Assembly: GCF_007827695.1 (NCBI RefSeq)
Contig: NZ_VITA01000007.1
Location: 301,410-365,409 of the forward strand
Source of the DNA: Sinorhizobium medicae
Lineage (GTDB): Bacteria > Pseudomonadota > Alphaproteobacteria > Rhizobiales > Rhizobiaceae
DNA: 64,000 bases
Reading direction: 5' to 3'
The notes beneath the pieces are model-generated. The model saw only the letters and a program-made list of their open reading frames with translations, was not told where the DNA came from and made no database searches. The position numbers were made by a program, and so were the translations under genes. Positions 51,562 through 63,886 of this stretch are shown here, piece after piece. Numbering within the stretch: the first letter of the stretch is position 1; each line of letters begins with the position of its first letter.

Positions 51562-51819
51562 TCCTGAGGCGATCGCAATGCCCGGACAAGGGCGGCCTCA
51601 ACAGGTGCAAACTCGCAGCAGCTGCAGAGAGGAGAACTCTTCCAGCCCCTCCCATTGCACGCAGTCCCCTGATCCGCTAAGAGACGCCGCGACTTTCCGC
51701 TCCCGGAAAGCGGTGGCTGGCCGATATCCGAGAAGTCTCCTCAAAGCTTTTTGATCGTCGGGCGCCGGCGGGGGCGTTTTCCTGTCGCGCGCAGAATATG
51801 TTGGTACGGTAGAGGCGAA

Positions 51820-53094
51820 ATGGCACGCATCGTGATGAAATTCGGCGGGACCTCCGTCGCAGATTTGAACCGCATCCACAACGTCGCGCGCCATGTGAAA
51901 CGCGAAGTGGATGCCGGCCACGAAGTTGCTGTCGTCGTGTCCGCGATGTCCGGCAAGACCAACGAGCTGGTCGGGTGGGTCGAGAACATGCCCAAGGTCG
52001 CGGGCTCGAACGCCCCCTTCTACGATGCGCGCGAATATGACGCGGTGGTCGCTTCAGGCGAACAGGTGACCTCCGGCCTGCTTGCGATCGCCTTGCAGTC
52101 GATGGGCATCAACGCCCGCTCCTGGCAGGGCTGGCAACTGCCGATCAGGACCGATAACGCGCATGGTGCGGCACGGATACTCGATATCGACGGTACCGAT
52201 ATCACCCGGCGCATGGGTGAGGGCCAGGTGGCGGTCGTCGCCGGCTTCCAGGGTCTCGGCCCGGACAATCGCCTGGCCACGCTCGGCCGCGGCGGCTCCG
52301 ACACGTCCGCCGTCGCGATCGCAGCCGCGGTCAAGGCCGATCGCTGCGACATCTATACCGACGTGGACGGCGTCTACACGACGGACCCGCGCATCGAGCC
52401 GAAGGCCCGGCGATTGAAGAAAATCGCCTTTGAGGAAATGCTGGAAATGGCATCCCTCGGTGCCAAGGTGCTGCAGGTACGCTCGGTCGAGCTCGCCATG
52501 GTGCACAAGGTGCGTACATTCGTGCGCTCGTCTTTCGAGGACCCCGATGCGCCGGGCATGGGTGACCTCATGAACCCGCCCGGAACGCTGATATGTGATG
52601 AGGATGAGATCGTGGAACAGGAAGTGGTAACCGGCATTGCCTATGCCAAGGATGAAGCACAGATCTCGCTGCGCCGCCTCGCCGACCGGCCGGGTGTTTC
52701 GGCAGCGATCTTCGGACCGCTTGCCGAAGCTCATATCAATGTCGATATGATCGTCCAGAACATTTCGGAAGACGGCTCGAAGACCGACATGACCTTCACC
52801 GTACCTTCCGGCGATGTCGACAAGGCGCTGAGGGTTCTCGGCGACAACAAGGAAAAGATCGGCTATGACGTGATTCAGTCGGAGTCGGGTCTCGTCAAGG
52901 TTTCGGTTATCGGCATCGGAATGCGCAGCCATGCGGGCGTTGCCGCATCCGCGTTCCGGGCGCTCGCCGACAAGGGCATCAACATCAAGGCGATCACCAC
53001 GTCCGAGATCAAGATTTCCATCCTGATCGACGGACCTTACGCCGAATTGGCCGTTCGCACTTTGCATTCTACCTACGGTCTGGATAAGAGTTAA
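51820..53094 (+). CDS. lysC: aspartate kinase
   Basis: A 424-residue aspartokinase, first step to lysine, threonine, methionine and diaminopimelate. KFGGTSV (7-13), [28 protein letters not shown] and the DGVYTTDPR segment form the kinase. Two ACT domains follow (about 265-335 and 345-420) with [12 protein letters not shown] and [10 protein letters not shown], the feedback-binding sites. The start at 51820 has an AGAGG site. In rhizobia lysC lies just upstream of ptsP, as here, and the PTS-Ntr link to amino-acid metabolism has been discussed. A family B repeat separates the two. Confidence 0.95.
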   Translation: MARIVMKFGGTSVADLNRIHNVARHVKREVDAGHEVAVVVSAMSGKTNELVGWVENMPKVAGSNAPFYDAREYDAVVASGEQVTSGLLAIALQSMGINARSWQGWQLPIRTDNAHGAARILDIDGTDITRRMGEGQVAVVAGFQGLGPDNRLATLGRGGSDTSAVAIAAAVKADRCDIYTDVDGVYTTDPRIEPKARRLKKIAFEEMLEMASLGAKVLQVRSVELAMVHKVRTFVRSSFEDPDAPGMGDLMNPPGTLICDEDEIVEQEVVTGIAYAKDEAQISLRRLADRPGVSAAIFGPLAEAHINVDMIVQNISEDGSKTDMTFTVPSGDVDKALRVLGDNKEKIGYDVIQSESGLVKVSVIGIGMRSHAGVAASAFRALADKGINIKAITTSEIKISILIDGPYAELAVRTLHSTYGLDKS

Positions 53095-53149
53095 ACGGGC
53101 AGGCATTTGATTTGGGAAACGCGGCCCGCGGCGCCACGTGTCTGAACAG

Positions 53150-53228
53150 GCGCGCAGACGTCGCTGTAATGACTAGAACTGCTGCATGACGTGTCCTTGA
53201 ATCGACGCCGCTTCAGGGAGCATGCAGA
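53150..53228. repeat. palindromic repeat, family B (degenerate copy)
   Basis: The left part CAGACGTCGCTGTAATGAC then AACTGCTGCATGACGTGTCC matches the copies at 46150 and 57590. The right arm CAGGGAGCATGCAG is diverged, so the stem is imperfect. It lies between lysC and ptsP. Confidence 0.55.
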
Positions 53229-53283
53229 GGCCGCGGCGTCCACACGGGCCCGACGTTTATTCTTATTCAGGAGACCCCACGCG

Positions 53284-55551
53284 ATGAGAGACCTTTCCGC
53301 AGGTCCGCGCGTTCTCCTCAAGCGGTTGCGCGAGCTCATGGCGGAACCGCTCGAGCCGCAAGAGCGCCTTGACCGGATCGTGCGCCAGATAGCGCAGAAC
53401 ATGGTCGCGGAAGTGTGCTCGGTTTACGTGCTGCGCTCTGATGGCGTGCTGGAACTCTACGCGACCGAGGGCCTGAACAAGACGGCGGTGCACCTGGCCC
53501 AGTTGAAGATGGGGCAAGGTCTCGTCGGCACGATCGCCGCTTCGGCGCGGCCGCTCAACCTCTCCGATGCCCAGTCGCACCCGGCCTTCACCTATCTGCC
53601 GGAGACGGGCGAAGAGATCTATCATTCCTTCCTGGGCGTTCCGATTCTACGCACCGGCCGTGCGCTCGGGGTGCTGGTCGTGCAGAACAAGGCGCAGCGC
53701 AACTATCGCGAGGACGAGGTCGAGGCGCTGGAAACGACCGCCATGGTACTGGCCGAAATGGTCGCGACCGGCGAGCTCAAGAAGATCACCAAACCCGGGC
53801 TGGAACTCGATCTTTCGCGTCCGGTGACGATCGATGGCAATAGCTACGGCGAAGGCATCGGGCTCGGTTACGTCGTTCTGCATGAGCCGCGCATCGTCGT
53901 TACCAATCTGCTCAACGAAGACACGGAGCAGGAACTGCAGCGTCTTGCAGAGGCGCTCGGGTCACTGCGCATCTCGATCGACGACATGCTGTCGCGCCGC
54001 GACGTATCGATGGAGGGCGAGCACCGCGCGGTGCTCGAGACCTATCGCATGTTCGCCCATGACCGCGGTTGGGTGAGAAAACTCGAGGAGGCGATTCGCA
54101 ACGGTCTGACGGCGGAAGCGGCGGTCGAGCGGGTGCAGAGCGAAACCAAGGCCCGCATGATACGCCTGACCGATCCCTATCTCAGGGAACGGATGCACGA
54201 TTTCGACGATCTTGCGAACCGGCTGTTGCGGCAGCTTTCCGGTTACGGCGCCAAGCGTTCGGCTGCCGACTTCCCAAATGACGCAATTGTCGTAGCCCGT
54301 GCCATGGGCGCCGCGGAGCTACTCGACTATCCGCGAGAAAACGTGCGCGGTCTCGTGCTGGAAGAGGGCGCCGTCACCAGTCATGTGGTGATCGTCGCCC
54401 GGGCCATGGGCATTCCGGTCGTGGGACAGGCGGCAGGCGCAGTGGCGCTTGCGGAAAACCGAGATGCGATCATCGTCGACGGCGACGATGCGAAGGTGCA
54501 TCTGCGGCCAATGGCGGACCTCCAGCGCGCATACGAGGAAAAGGTACGTTTCCGCGCGCGCAGACAGGCGCAGTTCCGTGCACTCAGGGACGTCGAACCG
54601 CTGACGAAGGACGGCAAGCGCATCACCTTGCAGATGAATGCCGGCCTGCTGGTCGACTTGCCCCATCTGAACGAAGCCGGTGCCGAAGGTATCGGGCTGT
54701 TCCGTACCGAGCTGCAATTCATGATCGCTTCGACCATGCCGAAAGCCGAGGAGCAGGAGGTCTTTTATCGCAATGTCTTGAAGCAGACAGGGACCAAGCC
54801 GGTGACCTTCCGGACCCTGGATATCGGCGGCGACAAGGTCGTCCCCTATTTCCGGGCAGCGGATGAGGAGAATCCGGCACTCGGCTGGCGCGCCATCAGG
54901 CTGTCGCTCGACCGGCCGGGCCTCCTGCGCACCCAGTTCAGGGCTATGCTCAAGGCGACGGCCGGCGCCGAGCTCAAGATGATGCTGCCGATGGTAACGG
55001 AAGTGACCGAGCTCAAGGCCGCGCGCGGACTTCTGCAAAAGGAGATCGAGCGTCAGTCGAAGCTCGGCGAACAATTGCCGCGCAAGCTGCAGTTCGGGGC
55101 GATGCTGGAAGTGCCCGCCCTGCTTTGGCAGCTCGACGAATTAATGGCCGAGGTCGATTTCGTTTCGGTCGGCTCAAACGATCTCTTCCAGTTCGCCATG
55201 GCTGTCGACCGCGGCAATGCCCGTGTTTCCGATCGCTTCGATGTTCTCGGCCGGCCGTTCCTGCGGATACTCCGGGAGATCGTGCGTGCTGGCGAACGCA
55301 ACTGCACACCCGTGACCCTTTGCGGGGAAATGGCGAGCAAACCGCTTTCCGCCATGGCGCTGCTCGGACTTGGTTTCCGGTCGGTTTCGATGTCGCCGAC
55401 GGCTGTCGGGCCGGTGAAGGCGATGCTTCTGGCGCTCGACGCCGGCAGGCTCAACGAACGCCTCGAGGCTGCGCTCGACGACGTCAAATCCGACGCGTCG
55501 ATCCGCCAGCTCCTGGTCGATTTCGCTGCCGCGAACGGCATACCGGTTTAG
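53284..55551 (+). CDS. ptsP: PTS-Ntr enzyme I (phosphoenolpyruvate-protein phosphotransferase)
   Basis: The 755-residue first enzyme of the nitrogen-type phosphotransferase system. An N-terminal GAF domain (about 20-160), a nitrogen-status sensor that binds glutamine in relatives, precedes the EI domains. The phospho-His is His367 in GAVTSHVVIVARAMGIPVVG. The PEP-binding barrel includes GIGLFRTELQFM and the active-site Cys in CTPVTLCGEMASKP near the C-terminus. It passes phosphate to NPr and EIIA-Ntr, affecting K+ transport and carbon/PHB metabolism in rhizobia. The start at 53284 has a CAGGAG site. It follows lysC, and prfA lies 68 bases downstream. Confidence 0.93.
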   Translation: MRDLSAGPRVLLKRLRELMAEPLEPQERLDRIVRQIAQNMVAEVCSVYVLRSDGVLELYATEGLNKTAVHLAQLKMGQGLVGTIAASARPLNLSDAQSHPAFTYLPETGEEIYHSFLGVPILRTGRALGVLVVQNKAQRNYREDEVEALETTAMVLAEMVATGELKKITKPGLELDLSRPVTIDGNSYGEGIGLGYVVLHEPRIVVTNLLNEDTEQELQRLAEALGSLRISIDDMLSRRDVSMEGEHRAVLETYRMFAHDRGWVRKLEEAIRNGLTAEAAVERVQSETKARMIRLTDPYLRERMHDFDDLANRLLRQLSGYGAKRSAADFPNDAIVVARAMGAAELLDYPRENVRGLVLEEGAVTSHVVIVARAMGIPVVGQAAGAVALAENRDAIIVDGDDAKVHLRPMADLQRAYEEKVRFRARRQAQFRALRDVEPLTKDGKRITLQMNAGLLVDLPHLNEAGAEGIGLFRTELQFMIASTMPKAEEQEVFYRNVLKQTGTKPVTFRTLDIGGDKVVPYFRAADEENPALGWRAIRLSLDRPGLLRTQFRAMLKATAGAELKMMLPMVTEVTELKAARGLLQKEIERQSKLGEQLPRKLQFGAMLEVPALLWQLDELMAEVDFVSVGSNDLFQFAMAVDRGNARVSDRFDVLGRPFLRILREIVRAGERNCTPVTLCGEMASKPLSAMALLGLGFRSVSMSPTAVGPVKAMLLALDAGRLNERLEAALDDVKSDASIRQLLVDFAAANGIPV

Positions 55552-55619
55552 ATTGTAAAAAGAGCTCTCGTCTTGTCCCGGACCCGATCCGTGCGAGCCG
55601 TGTGCATTTGGAGTGAGAT

Positions 55620-56702
55620 TTGGCAAAGCTTCCCGTTGAAAAGATGCGTGAGCTGGAGCGGCGGTTCGGCGAAATCGAGGCGCGCATGTCGGCCGGACCC
55701 TCGGCTGACGTCTACGTAAAGCTTGCCTCGGAATATTCCGAGTTGCAGCCGGTCGTATCGAAGATCCGCGCCTATGAAAAAGCGACTGCCGAGCTTGCCG
55801 ACATCGGCGCAATGCTCGCAGACCGGGCGACGGACAAGGACATGCGCGACCTCGCGGAGCTGGAAAAGCCAGAGATCGAGGAGCGGGTCGAAGCGCTCGA
55901 GCAGGAAATCCAGATACTCCTCCTGCCGAAGGATGCGGCTGACGAAAAGAGCGCGATTCTCGAAATCCGCGCCGGGACGGGTGGCTCGGAAGCCGCCCTC
56001 TTTGCTGGCGATCTTTTCCGCATGTATGAGCGATATGCCGCAGGCAAGGGCTGGCGCGTCGAAGTGCTGTCGGCGAGCGAGGGCGAGGCCGGCGGCTACA
56101 AAGAAATCATCGCCACGGTATCCGGCCGCGGTGTGTTCTCACGGCTGAAATTCGAGTCCGGCGTCCACCGCGTGCAGCGTGTACCCGAGACGGAAGCCGG
56201 TGGCCGTATCCATACCTCGGCGGCGACCGTAGCAGTGTTACCGGAGGCCGAAGATATCGACATCGACATCCGGTCGGAGGACATCCGCGTCGACACGATG
56301 CGCTCCTCGGGCGCAGGCGGCCAGCACGTCAACACGACGGATTCGGCGGTGCGAATCACCCATCTTCCGACCGGTCTCGTCGTCACCAGTTCGGAAAAGT
56401 CGCAGCATCAGAACCGTGCCAAGGCCATGCAGGTGCTGCGCTCCCGGCTCTACGACATGGAGCGGCAGCGCGCCGACAGCGAACGTTCGGCCGACCGCAG
56501 GAACCAGGTAGGCTCCGGCGATCGTTCCGAGCGCATACGCACCTATAATTTCCCGCAGGGGCGCCTGACCGACCACCGCATCAATCTCACGATCTATAAG
56601 CTCGACCGGGTGATGGAGGGTGAGATCGACGAGATCGTGGATGCGCTTCTTGCCGACTATCAGGCGAGCCAGCTGGCGCTGCTCGGCGAAAAGCAGAACT
56701 GA
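55620..56702 (+). CDS. prfA: peptide chain release factor 1
   Basis: A 360-residue class I release factor for UAG/UAA. The GGQ motif is at 233-235 ([19 protein letters not shown]). The stop-codon recognition motif in the [13 protein letters not shown] segment reads Pro-Glu-Thr (189-191), where E. coli RF1 has Pro-Ala-Thr. [20 protein letters not shown] is the domain-1/2 hallmark. The start is a TTG at 55620 with TTGGAG upstream; no ATG fits the family N-terminus (MAKLPVEKM). It lies 7 bases before prmC, whose product methylates the GGQ glutamine. Confidence 0.94.
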   Translation: MAKLPVEKMRELERRFGEIEARMSAGPSADVYVKLASEYSELQPVVSKIRAYEKATAELADIGAMLADRATDKDMRDLAELEKPEIEERVEALEQEIQILLLPKDAADEKSAILEIRAGTGGSEAALFAGDLFRMYERYAAGKGWRVEVLSASEGEAGGYKEIIATVSGRGVFSRLKFESGVHRVQRVPETEAGGRIHTSAATVAVLPEAEDIDIDIRSEDIRVDTMRSSGAGGQHVNTTDSAVRITHLPTGLVVTSSEKSQHQNRAKAMQVLRSRLYDMERQRADSERSADRRNQVGSGDRSERIRTYNFPQGRLTDHRINLTIYKLDRVMEGEIDEIVDALLADYQASQLALLGEKQN

Positions 56703-56708
56703 GCGTCG

Positions 56709-57587
56709 ATGCCCGAAACCCTCGACAACCTTCTTGCCGAGACCCGCGACCGGTTGAAGGCCGCCGGCATCGAATCGGCGGCACTCGATGCGCGGCACCT
56801 GGTCTCCGGCTTGCTCGAACTCGCACTTGCCGCGCTCGTGACGCGCGGGAGGGAGCCCGTCAGCGACGAGGATGCGGCGCGCATCCGTGCCGCGGTCGAG
56901 CGCCGGGCTGCGCACGAGCCAGTCTATAGGATCCTCGGTGAGCGGGAATTTTCCGGCCTGAAGCTCAAGCTCTCGAAGGAGACGCTGGAGCCGCGCCCGG
57001 ACACCGAGACCATGGTCGAATGCCTAATTCCCCACGCCCGGCGGATCGCCTTGAAAAAAGGGAGTTGCCGCATCGTCGACCTTGGAACGGGCACGGGTGC
57101 GATTTGTCTCGCGCTTCTCGATGCGGTACTTGACGCGCGCGGCCTCGGTACCGATATATCGGAGGACGCATTGGCGACGGCATGTGAAAATGCCCGCAGG
57201 AATGGCTTGGCGGGGCGCTTCGAAACGCTTCGGAGCAATTGGCTCGAGGCGGTGAATGGCCGGTTCGACATCATCGTCTCAAATCCGCCTTATATCCGGT
57301 CTAATGTCATTCCAGACCTTGAGCCGGAAGTGAAATTCCACGATCCGGCCGCCGCGCTTGATGGCGGAGAGGATGGGCTGAATGCCTATCGTGCCATCGC
57401 TTCCGACGCTGGTCGCCATCTTGAACCAGACGGCGTGATAGGCTTGGAAATCGGTTTCGACCAAAAGCAAGCGGTAACGGCGCTCTTCGAGGCGCATGGC
57501 TTTCATATGCTTTATGCCGCGAAGGACCTCGGCGGCAACGACCGGGTCCTGGTGTTCGAGCATGATCCTGCAGCGCCGCGCGTCTGA
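56709..57587 (+). CDS. prmC: release factor N5-glutamine methyltransferase
   Basis: A 292-residue SAM-dependent methyltransferase that modifies the GGQ glutamine of RF1/RF2. The N-terminal helical recognition domain (1-80) is followed by motif I DLGTGTG (124-130) and the NPPY catalytic motif (192-195) in IIVSNPPYIRSNV. Directly downstream of prfA by 7 bases, so substrate and modifier are coexpressed. The ending VLVFEHDPAAP is normal. A family B repeat follows the stop. Confidence 0.94.
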   Translation: MPETLDNLLAETRDRLKAAGIESAALDARHLVSGLLELALAALVTRGREPVSDEDAARIRAAVERRAAHEPVYRILGEREFSGLKLKLSKETLEPRPDTETMVECLIPHARRIALKKGSCRIVDLGTGTGAICLALLDAVLDARGLGTDISEDALATACENARRNGLAGRFETLRSNWLEAVNGRFDIIVSNPPYIRSNVIPDLEPEVKFHDPAAALDGGEDGLNAYRAIASDAGRHLEPDGVIGLEIGFDQKQAVTALFEAHGFHMLYAAKDLGGNDRVLVFEHDPAAPRV

Positions 57588-58021
57588 CAAACGCGCAAAC
57601 GTCGCGGCAGGGCATCGAGCTGCTGCATGTTTTGTCCTTCGATCGAGTACGAGCGAAGGAAACATGTAGTGAACGCAGCAGCAACCGTTGAAAAAATGCT
57701 GCACTCGCACTTCTCTTTTCTGGAAGAGCAAAGAAAGGGCTTGGAATCCCGAAGGAAGCGGGCTAGTTTCACCCCGCGCACTGGGCAGAAGGTCATGGAC
57801 CAAATTCGTTCCAGTATGACCTGGCCACGGGGATTGCTCTCAAGAAAGAGTTGCTAGGGTTCGACAGTGCCTTGTGCGGGTAGCTGTTAATTTAACGTCG
57901 ACCAGCGCCGAGATCGCGAAGAGGCGATCTGCCATGGCGCATGTTTTCTCGGGTGCGGACAGCCGGACCGAGAGCGGAACCATATGATCATCATTATCAA
58001 GAAAATTCAGGTGAATGGGCT
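57588..58021. other. intergenic region prmC / DUF4167 gene
   Basis: 434 bases. The first 85 are a family B repeat. The rest (57675-58021) has no recognised gene; the frame 57627-57857 begins inside the repeat and ends without family resemblance. GTTAATTTAAC at 57887-57897 is a short AT-rich near-palindrome that may be promoter-associated. Confidence 0.45.
57590..57672. repeat. palindromic repeat, family B (full copy)
   Basis: The left flank GCGCAAACGTCGCGGCAGGGC and GAGCTGCTGCATGTTTTGTCC match the copies at 46150 and 53150. The stem CATGTTTTGTCCTTCG pairs with CGAAGGAAACATG (57652-57666 region) with small irregularities. It begins just after the prmC stop. Confidence 0.7.
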
Positions 58022-58681
58022 ATGAGGCCAGGACAGCAGAACAAGCGCGGCCGTGGGCGGAATAACAACAACAGCGGAAACAACAACAACAACAATCGCA
58101 AGGGATCCAATCCCTTGACGCGGACCTACGACAGCTCCGGCCCGGATGTGAAGATTCGTGGTACCGCACAGCATATTGCCGAGAAATATGCGGCTCTTGC
58201 TCGCGACGCGCAGAGCTCCGGCGACCGCGTGATCGCCGAGAACTACCTGCAGCATGCCGAGCATTACAACCGCATCATCGCGGCTGCGCAGGCTCAGATG
58301 CAGGACCGATTCCAGCGCGACGAGCGCCAGGACTATCAGGACCGTGACTCCGGCGATCGTGACTCTGCCGACCGCGATCAGGACGATATGGATCAGGGTT
58401 ATGCAGACGAAGCGCCGGCCGCTCCACCAGCAGCAGCGGCTCCCGCCAGCGAACCTCAGCCGGTCATTGATGGTTCGGGCCCGCAGCCGGTGATCGAGGG
58501 CATGCCTGCCGAAGTGGCAATGGAAGAGGAAGCCCAGGGCTCTGCCGGTCGGTCGGCTTCCCGCCGGCGCAGTACGAGCCGGCCTCGCCGGCAACCGCGC
58601 CGCGCCGCTCAGGACGAGGCGGCCGGCGACGCGCAGCCCGCGACCGACGGCAGTACCCCGGCGCTCGCCACCTCGGAATAA
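58022..58681 (+). CDS. DUF4167 domain protein
   Basis: A 219-residue protein. The N-terminus is Arg/Gly/Asn-rich (RPGQQNKRGRGRNN, then runs of 4 and 6 Asn and RKGSNPLTRTYDSSGPDVKIRGTAQHIAEKYAALARDAQSSGDRVIAENYLQHAEHYNRI), which is the conserved DUF4167 core. Beyond residue 100 it is acidic, then Pro/Ala-rich, then Ser/Arg-rich, probably disordered. The family is alphaproteobacterial and its function unknown; RNA binding is an inference from composition. The start at 58022 has CAGGTGA upstream. It ends with a clear terminator. Confidence 0.87.
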   Translation: MRPGQQNKRGRGRNNNNSGNNNNNNRKGSNPLTRTYDSSGPDVKIRGTAQHIAEKYAALARDAQSSGDRVIAENYLQHAEHYNRIIAAAQAQMQDRFQRDERQDYQDRDSGDRDSADRDQDDMDQGYADEAPAAPPAAAAPASEPQPVIDGSGPQPVIEGMPAEVAMEEEAQGSAGRSASRRRSTSRPRRQPRRAAQDEAAGDAQPATDGSTPALATSE

Positions 58682-58703
58682 CCTTCCGCAGTCGATCTTC
58701 TCG

Positions 58704-58735
58704 AAGCCCAGCCCCGAATAGCGGCTGGGCTTTTC
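58704..58735 (+). terminator. Rho-independent terminator of DUF4167 gene
   Basis: AAGCCCAGCC and GGCTGGGCTT form a perfect 10-bp stem with loop CCGAATAGC, followed by TTTTC. Confidence 0.85.
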
Positions 58736-58772
58736 TGCATCGAGGGGAACTCCAGCGCGTCTGCCTGCCGCT

Positions 58773-58802
58773 CTTTAATTTTGAAGAACGCTGCCCCATA
58801 TT
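58773..58802 (+). promoter_or_regulatory. possible RpoH (heat-shock) promoter of clpB
   Basis: CTTTAA (58773-58778, one mismatch to CTTGAA) and CCCCATATT (58794-58802, matches the sigma-32 -10 consensus CCCCATnT) with a 15-base spacer. It lies about 165 bases before the clpB start. Confidence 0.4.
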
Positions 58803-58966
58803 CCGTTTCGAAGCCTTGCCTCGCACGCGAGAACGAGGCGGGGTTGCAGCGCGTCCAACGGATCGCGCGGCGACGTCGTACAGGGTTTGCCGAATGCGGG
58901 AGCCTGATCCTGAACCGCCGGCCAGTGCCACATTGATGGGCTCGTCGGGTTATGGAGGTTGAAGAA

Positions 58967-61573
<2,607 letters not shown>

Positions 61574-61592
61574 ACTGCGCATTTCGACATGA

Positions 61593-61621
61593 GGGCCGCC
61601 CTGCAGGGCGGCCCATTTTTG
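61593..61621 (+). terminator. Rho-independent terminator of clpB
   Basis: GGGCCGCCCTG and CAGGGCGGCCC form a perfect stem (61593-61614), followed by ATTTTTG. It also separates clpB from the convergent M23 peptidase gene. Confidence 0.85.
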
Positions 61622-61650
61622 TACGAGCCCGCCATGCCGTTACTGGGCGC

Positions 61651-63591
61651 CTACTTGCTTGCGACTTCGTTCGCATCGTCGCCGAGAAGCTCGTCGATGC
61701 GTTCGCGTTCCTTTTCGAATTGCGCCAAGGCTTCTCCGGCAAGCGATTTGCCGCCCGGCAGCCGAATGCGCAAGGGGTCCACCTTGTTGCCATTGACGAT
61801 CAGTTCGTAATGGAGGTGTGGACCGGTCGAAAGGCCGGTCGTGCCGACCCAGCCGATCACCTGGCCCTGGACCACCTTTGCCCCCGGCTTGACGCTTTTG
61901 GCAATTGCGCTTTGGTGGTTATAGGACGAGACGTAGCCGTTGGCGTGGCGGATGAGGGTCTGGTTGCCATAGCCGCCGGAATCCCAGCCGGCCTTCTGCA
62001 CGACGCCATTGCCGGCGGCGATGATCGGCGTGCCGCGCGGGGCTGACCAATCGACGCCCGTGTGCATGCGTGAGAAGCCGAGAATCGGGTGGCGACGCAT
62101 TCCGAAGCCGGAGCGGAAACGACCGTTCGGAACGGGGTTGCGAAGCAGGAACTGGCGGATGCTCTTGCCGTCCTTGTCGAAATAGTCGATCGAATTATCG
62201 TCCGGATCCTGGAAGCGATAGAACCGTGTCTCGGCGTCGCCGAATTTGGCATTGACGTAGAGCAGTTCAGAATCTTCCGTTGCCCGGCCGCTTTCATCGG
62301 TAACGGAGAAAAAGGCTTCGAGCGAATCCGCCGGCTTCAGTTGGGCCTGGAAATCGACGTTGCTCGCCAAGAGCTTGACGACGAGCGCGATCATATCGGC
62401 GTTCATTCCGTAGGATAGGGCTGCACGATAGATTCCGTCATAAACCCGAGGCAGGTCGTGGCTGCTTGAGATCACCGGCCTGCCGGTGTCGTCGAAGGCA
62501 GCGGCTACCGCTTCGAGCTTCGGGGGCTCGGCGCCGGGAACGAAACGGCCGCGGTCGTCCACCGCCATGGTCAGGACGTGCCGGCTGTTCGAATAGATCG
62601 TCGCGCGGACGATCTTTGCTTCCTCGCCCTTTTGAATAATGCCAATGCGTAGCACGTCGCCGGGGCCAAGATTCTTGGCGCCGAGCGCTTCGCCGAGATA
62701 GCCGGCTGCGTCCTCGGCCTGGGCTTCGGCATAGCCGGCATTGGTCATCACCTTCGCAATGGGCAGTGCGCGGCGTACCGGTATGATGTCGTCGGCGTAT
62801 TCGGTGCTTTGCTTGGTGATGTTCTCATAGGAGGAGACGCTCATATTCTCCTCGACGACGCGCGCGGCAAGGCCCTGCATCAGGTCGAGATTGTCGGCGT
62901 CGGACGCAAAGCGCTGGGGGTCGACATAGAAGAGCGAGGCGACCTGGGTGCTGCCCTCGGTCAGCACCGAACCGTTGGTGCGGACATTCTCCTCCACCTC
63001 GTCGAGCGACATCGACGGTCCGACTTTGAAGCCGCCGCCATCGAGCGGAAAGTCAACGGTCTTCAGCGCAACCTCGGACTCGACGTCCGAGCCGTAGATC
63101 GTGCCGGTCTTTGCCGGCGCCGCCTCGGCGTCCGCCTCATCCGTGGAGAAGATGGCCAGCGGGTCGAAGTCGGGATAGGACTCGGACGTCTGGTGGTTGG
63201 CCGCAAGCGCCATTTTCACGTGCACGAAAGGCTGACGGCGCACCACCTCTTTTTCGCCGTCATGGATCATTGTCGAGACTTCCATCACGGTCTTGTCGGC
63301 CGGCTTGGCGACGATGTTGGGTGAAAGGACGCGGTCTCCACGTTTGGCGGCGCCAGCGGGCGCGGAGGGGGCGAGCGCGGCGAAGGCTTCCGCCGGGATC
63401 GCCAGTTGCTGACGGCCGTCGAGGGCGGCAAAGAGCGCGACGCCCATAAGAAGGCTCGATGTGATACCGGTCAAGAACGTGCCCGAGAGCCAGCGCAGCG
63501 AAATCTCGCGCCGATCCGGCGCCCGACGGCCGTCCGCAAGGATCGGCGGGTGGTCGCCAAGCGAACGAAGCATGTTCTTATCGCTGCTCAT
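61651..63591 (-). CDS. M23 (LytM) family metallopeptidase, membrane anchored
   Basis: A 646-residue envelope protein. A cytoplasmic N-terminus and one helix (about 34-58, WLSGTFLTGITSSLLMGVALFAALDG) are followed by a long periplasmic part. A C-terminal peptidase_M23 domain completes it: RMHTGVDWSAPRGTPIIAAGNGVV, GYVSSYNHQSAIAKSVKPG and HLHYELIVNG. The His and Asp zinc ligands are present, so it is likely an active peptidoglycan endopeptidase rather than an EnvC-type activator. Start at 63591 (MSSDKNMLRSLGDHPP); the frame extends upstream without resemblance. It converges with clpB. Confidence 0.9.
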   Translation of the reverse strand: MSSDKNMLRSLGDHPPILADGRRAPDRREISLRWLSGTFLTGITSSLLMGVALFAALDGRQQLAIPAEAFAALAPSAPAGAAKRGDRVLSPNIVAKPADKTVMEVSTMIHDGEKEVVRRQPFVHVKMALAANHQTSESYPDFDPLAIFSTDEADAEAAPAKTGTIYGSDVESEVALKTVDFPLDGGGFKVGPSMSLDEVEENVRTNGSVLTEGSTQVASLFYVDPQRFASDADNLDLMQGLAARVVEENMSVSSYENITKQSTEYADDIIPVRRALPIAKVMTNAGYAEAQAEDAAGYLGEALGAKNLGPGDVLRIGIIQKGEEAKIVRATIYSNSRHVLTMAVDDRGRFVPGAEPPKLEAVAAAFDDTGRPVISSSHDLPRVYDGIYRAALSYGMNADMIALVVKLLASNVDFQAQLKPADSLEAFFSVTDESGRATEDSELLYVNAKFGDAETRFYRFQDPDDNSIDYFDKDGKSIRQFLLRNPVPNGRFRSGFGMRRHPILGFSRMHTGVDWSAPRGTPIIAAGNGVVQKAGWDSGGYGNQTLIRHANGYVSSYNHQSAIAKSVKPGAKVVQGQVIGWVGTTGLSTGPHLHYELIVNGNKVDPLRIRLPGGKSLAGEALAQFEKERERIDELLGDDANEVASK

Positions 63592-63886
63592 GCAGGCTGG
63601 AGGCCCCCTAGAATGCTCTTTCCGTATACTTATCGCCGATACGTTGCGCGAAGGTGTGCATCTTCCGTGCACGGAAGTCAAATCACGGCGCAGGGGAGGG
63701 CCCCAACGCCGCGGCTCCGAAACGAAGCAGCGAGTGATCTCGCTTAGATCGTTCCATTGTGAAGAAGTGAAGGCGAAATTGTGTATCCACAGCCCGAGAG
63801 ATTCCCTCGGAAAAGAATCTGCGACCCGCAAAAGCTTGCTCTCCGGGGGTTTGTCAGAAAACTGTCATTTTTTTTGAAGAACCCTG
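63592..63886. other. intergenic region upstream of the M23 gene and rrn promoter
   Basis: About 295 bases between the divergent M23 start and the rrn-like promoter at 63887. It becomes AT-richer to the right (a TTTTTTTT run at 63868-63875), as often upstream of rRNA promoters (UP-element-like). No gene recognised. Confidence 0.45.

Larger units (their letters stand above)
51260..51819. other. divergent region ABC-F gene / lysC
   Basis: 560 bases. The left 300 form the promoter and structured leader of the ABC-F gene (entries below). The lysC side (51560-51819) has a small hairpin CTTTCCG/CGGAAAG at 51695-51712 and an open frame that continues into lysC without family-like residues before 51820. 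No other gene is recognised. Confidence 0.55.

Noticed and set aside
57627..57857. 76-codon frame between prmC and the DUF4167 gene
   Set aside because: It begins inside a family B repeat, lacks a ribosome site and resembles nothing known.
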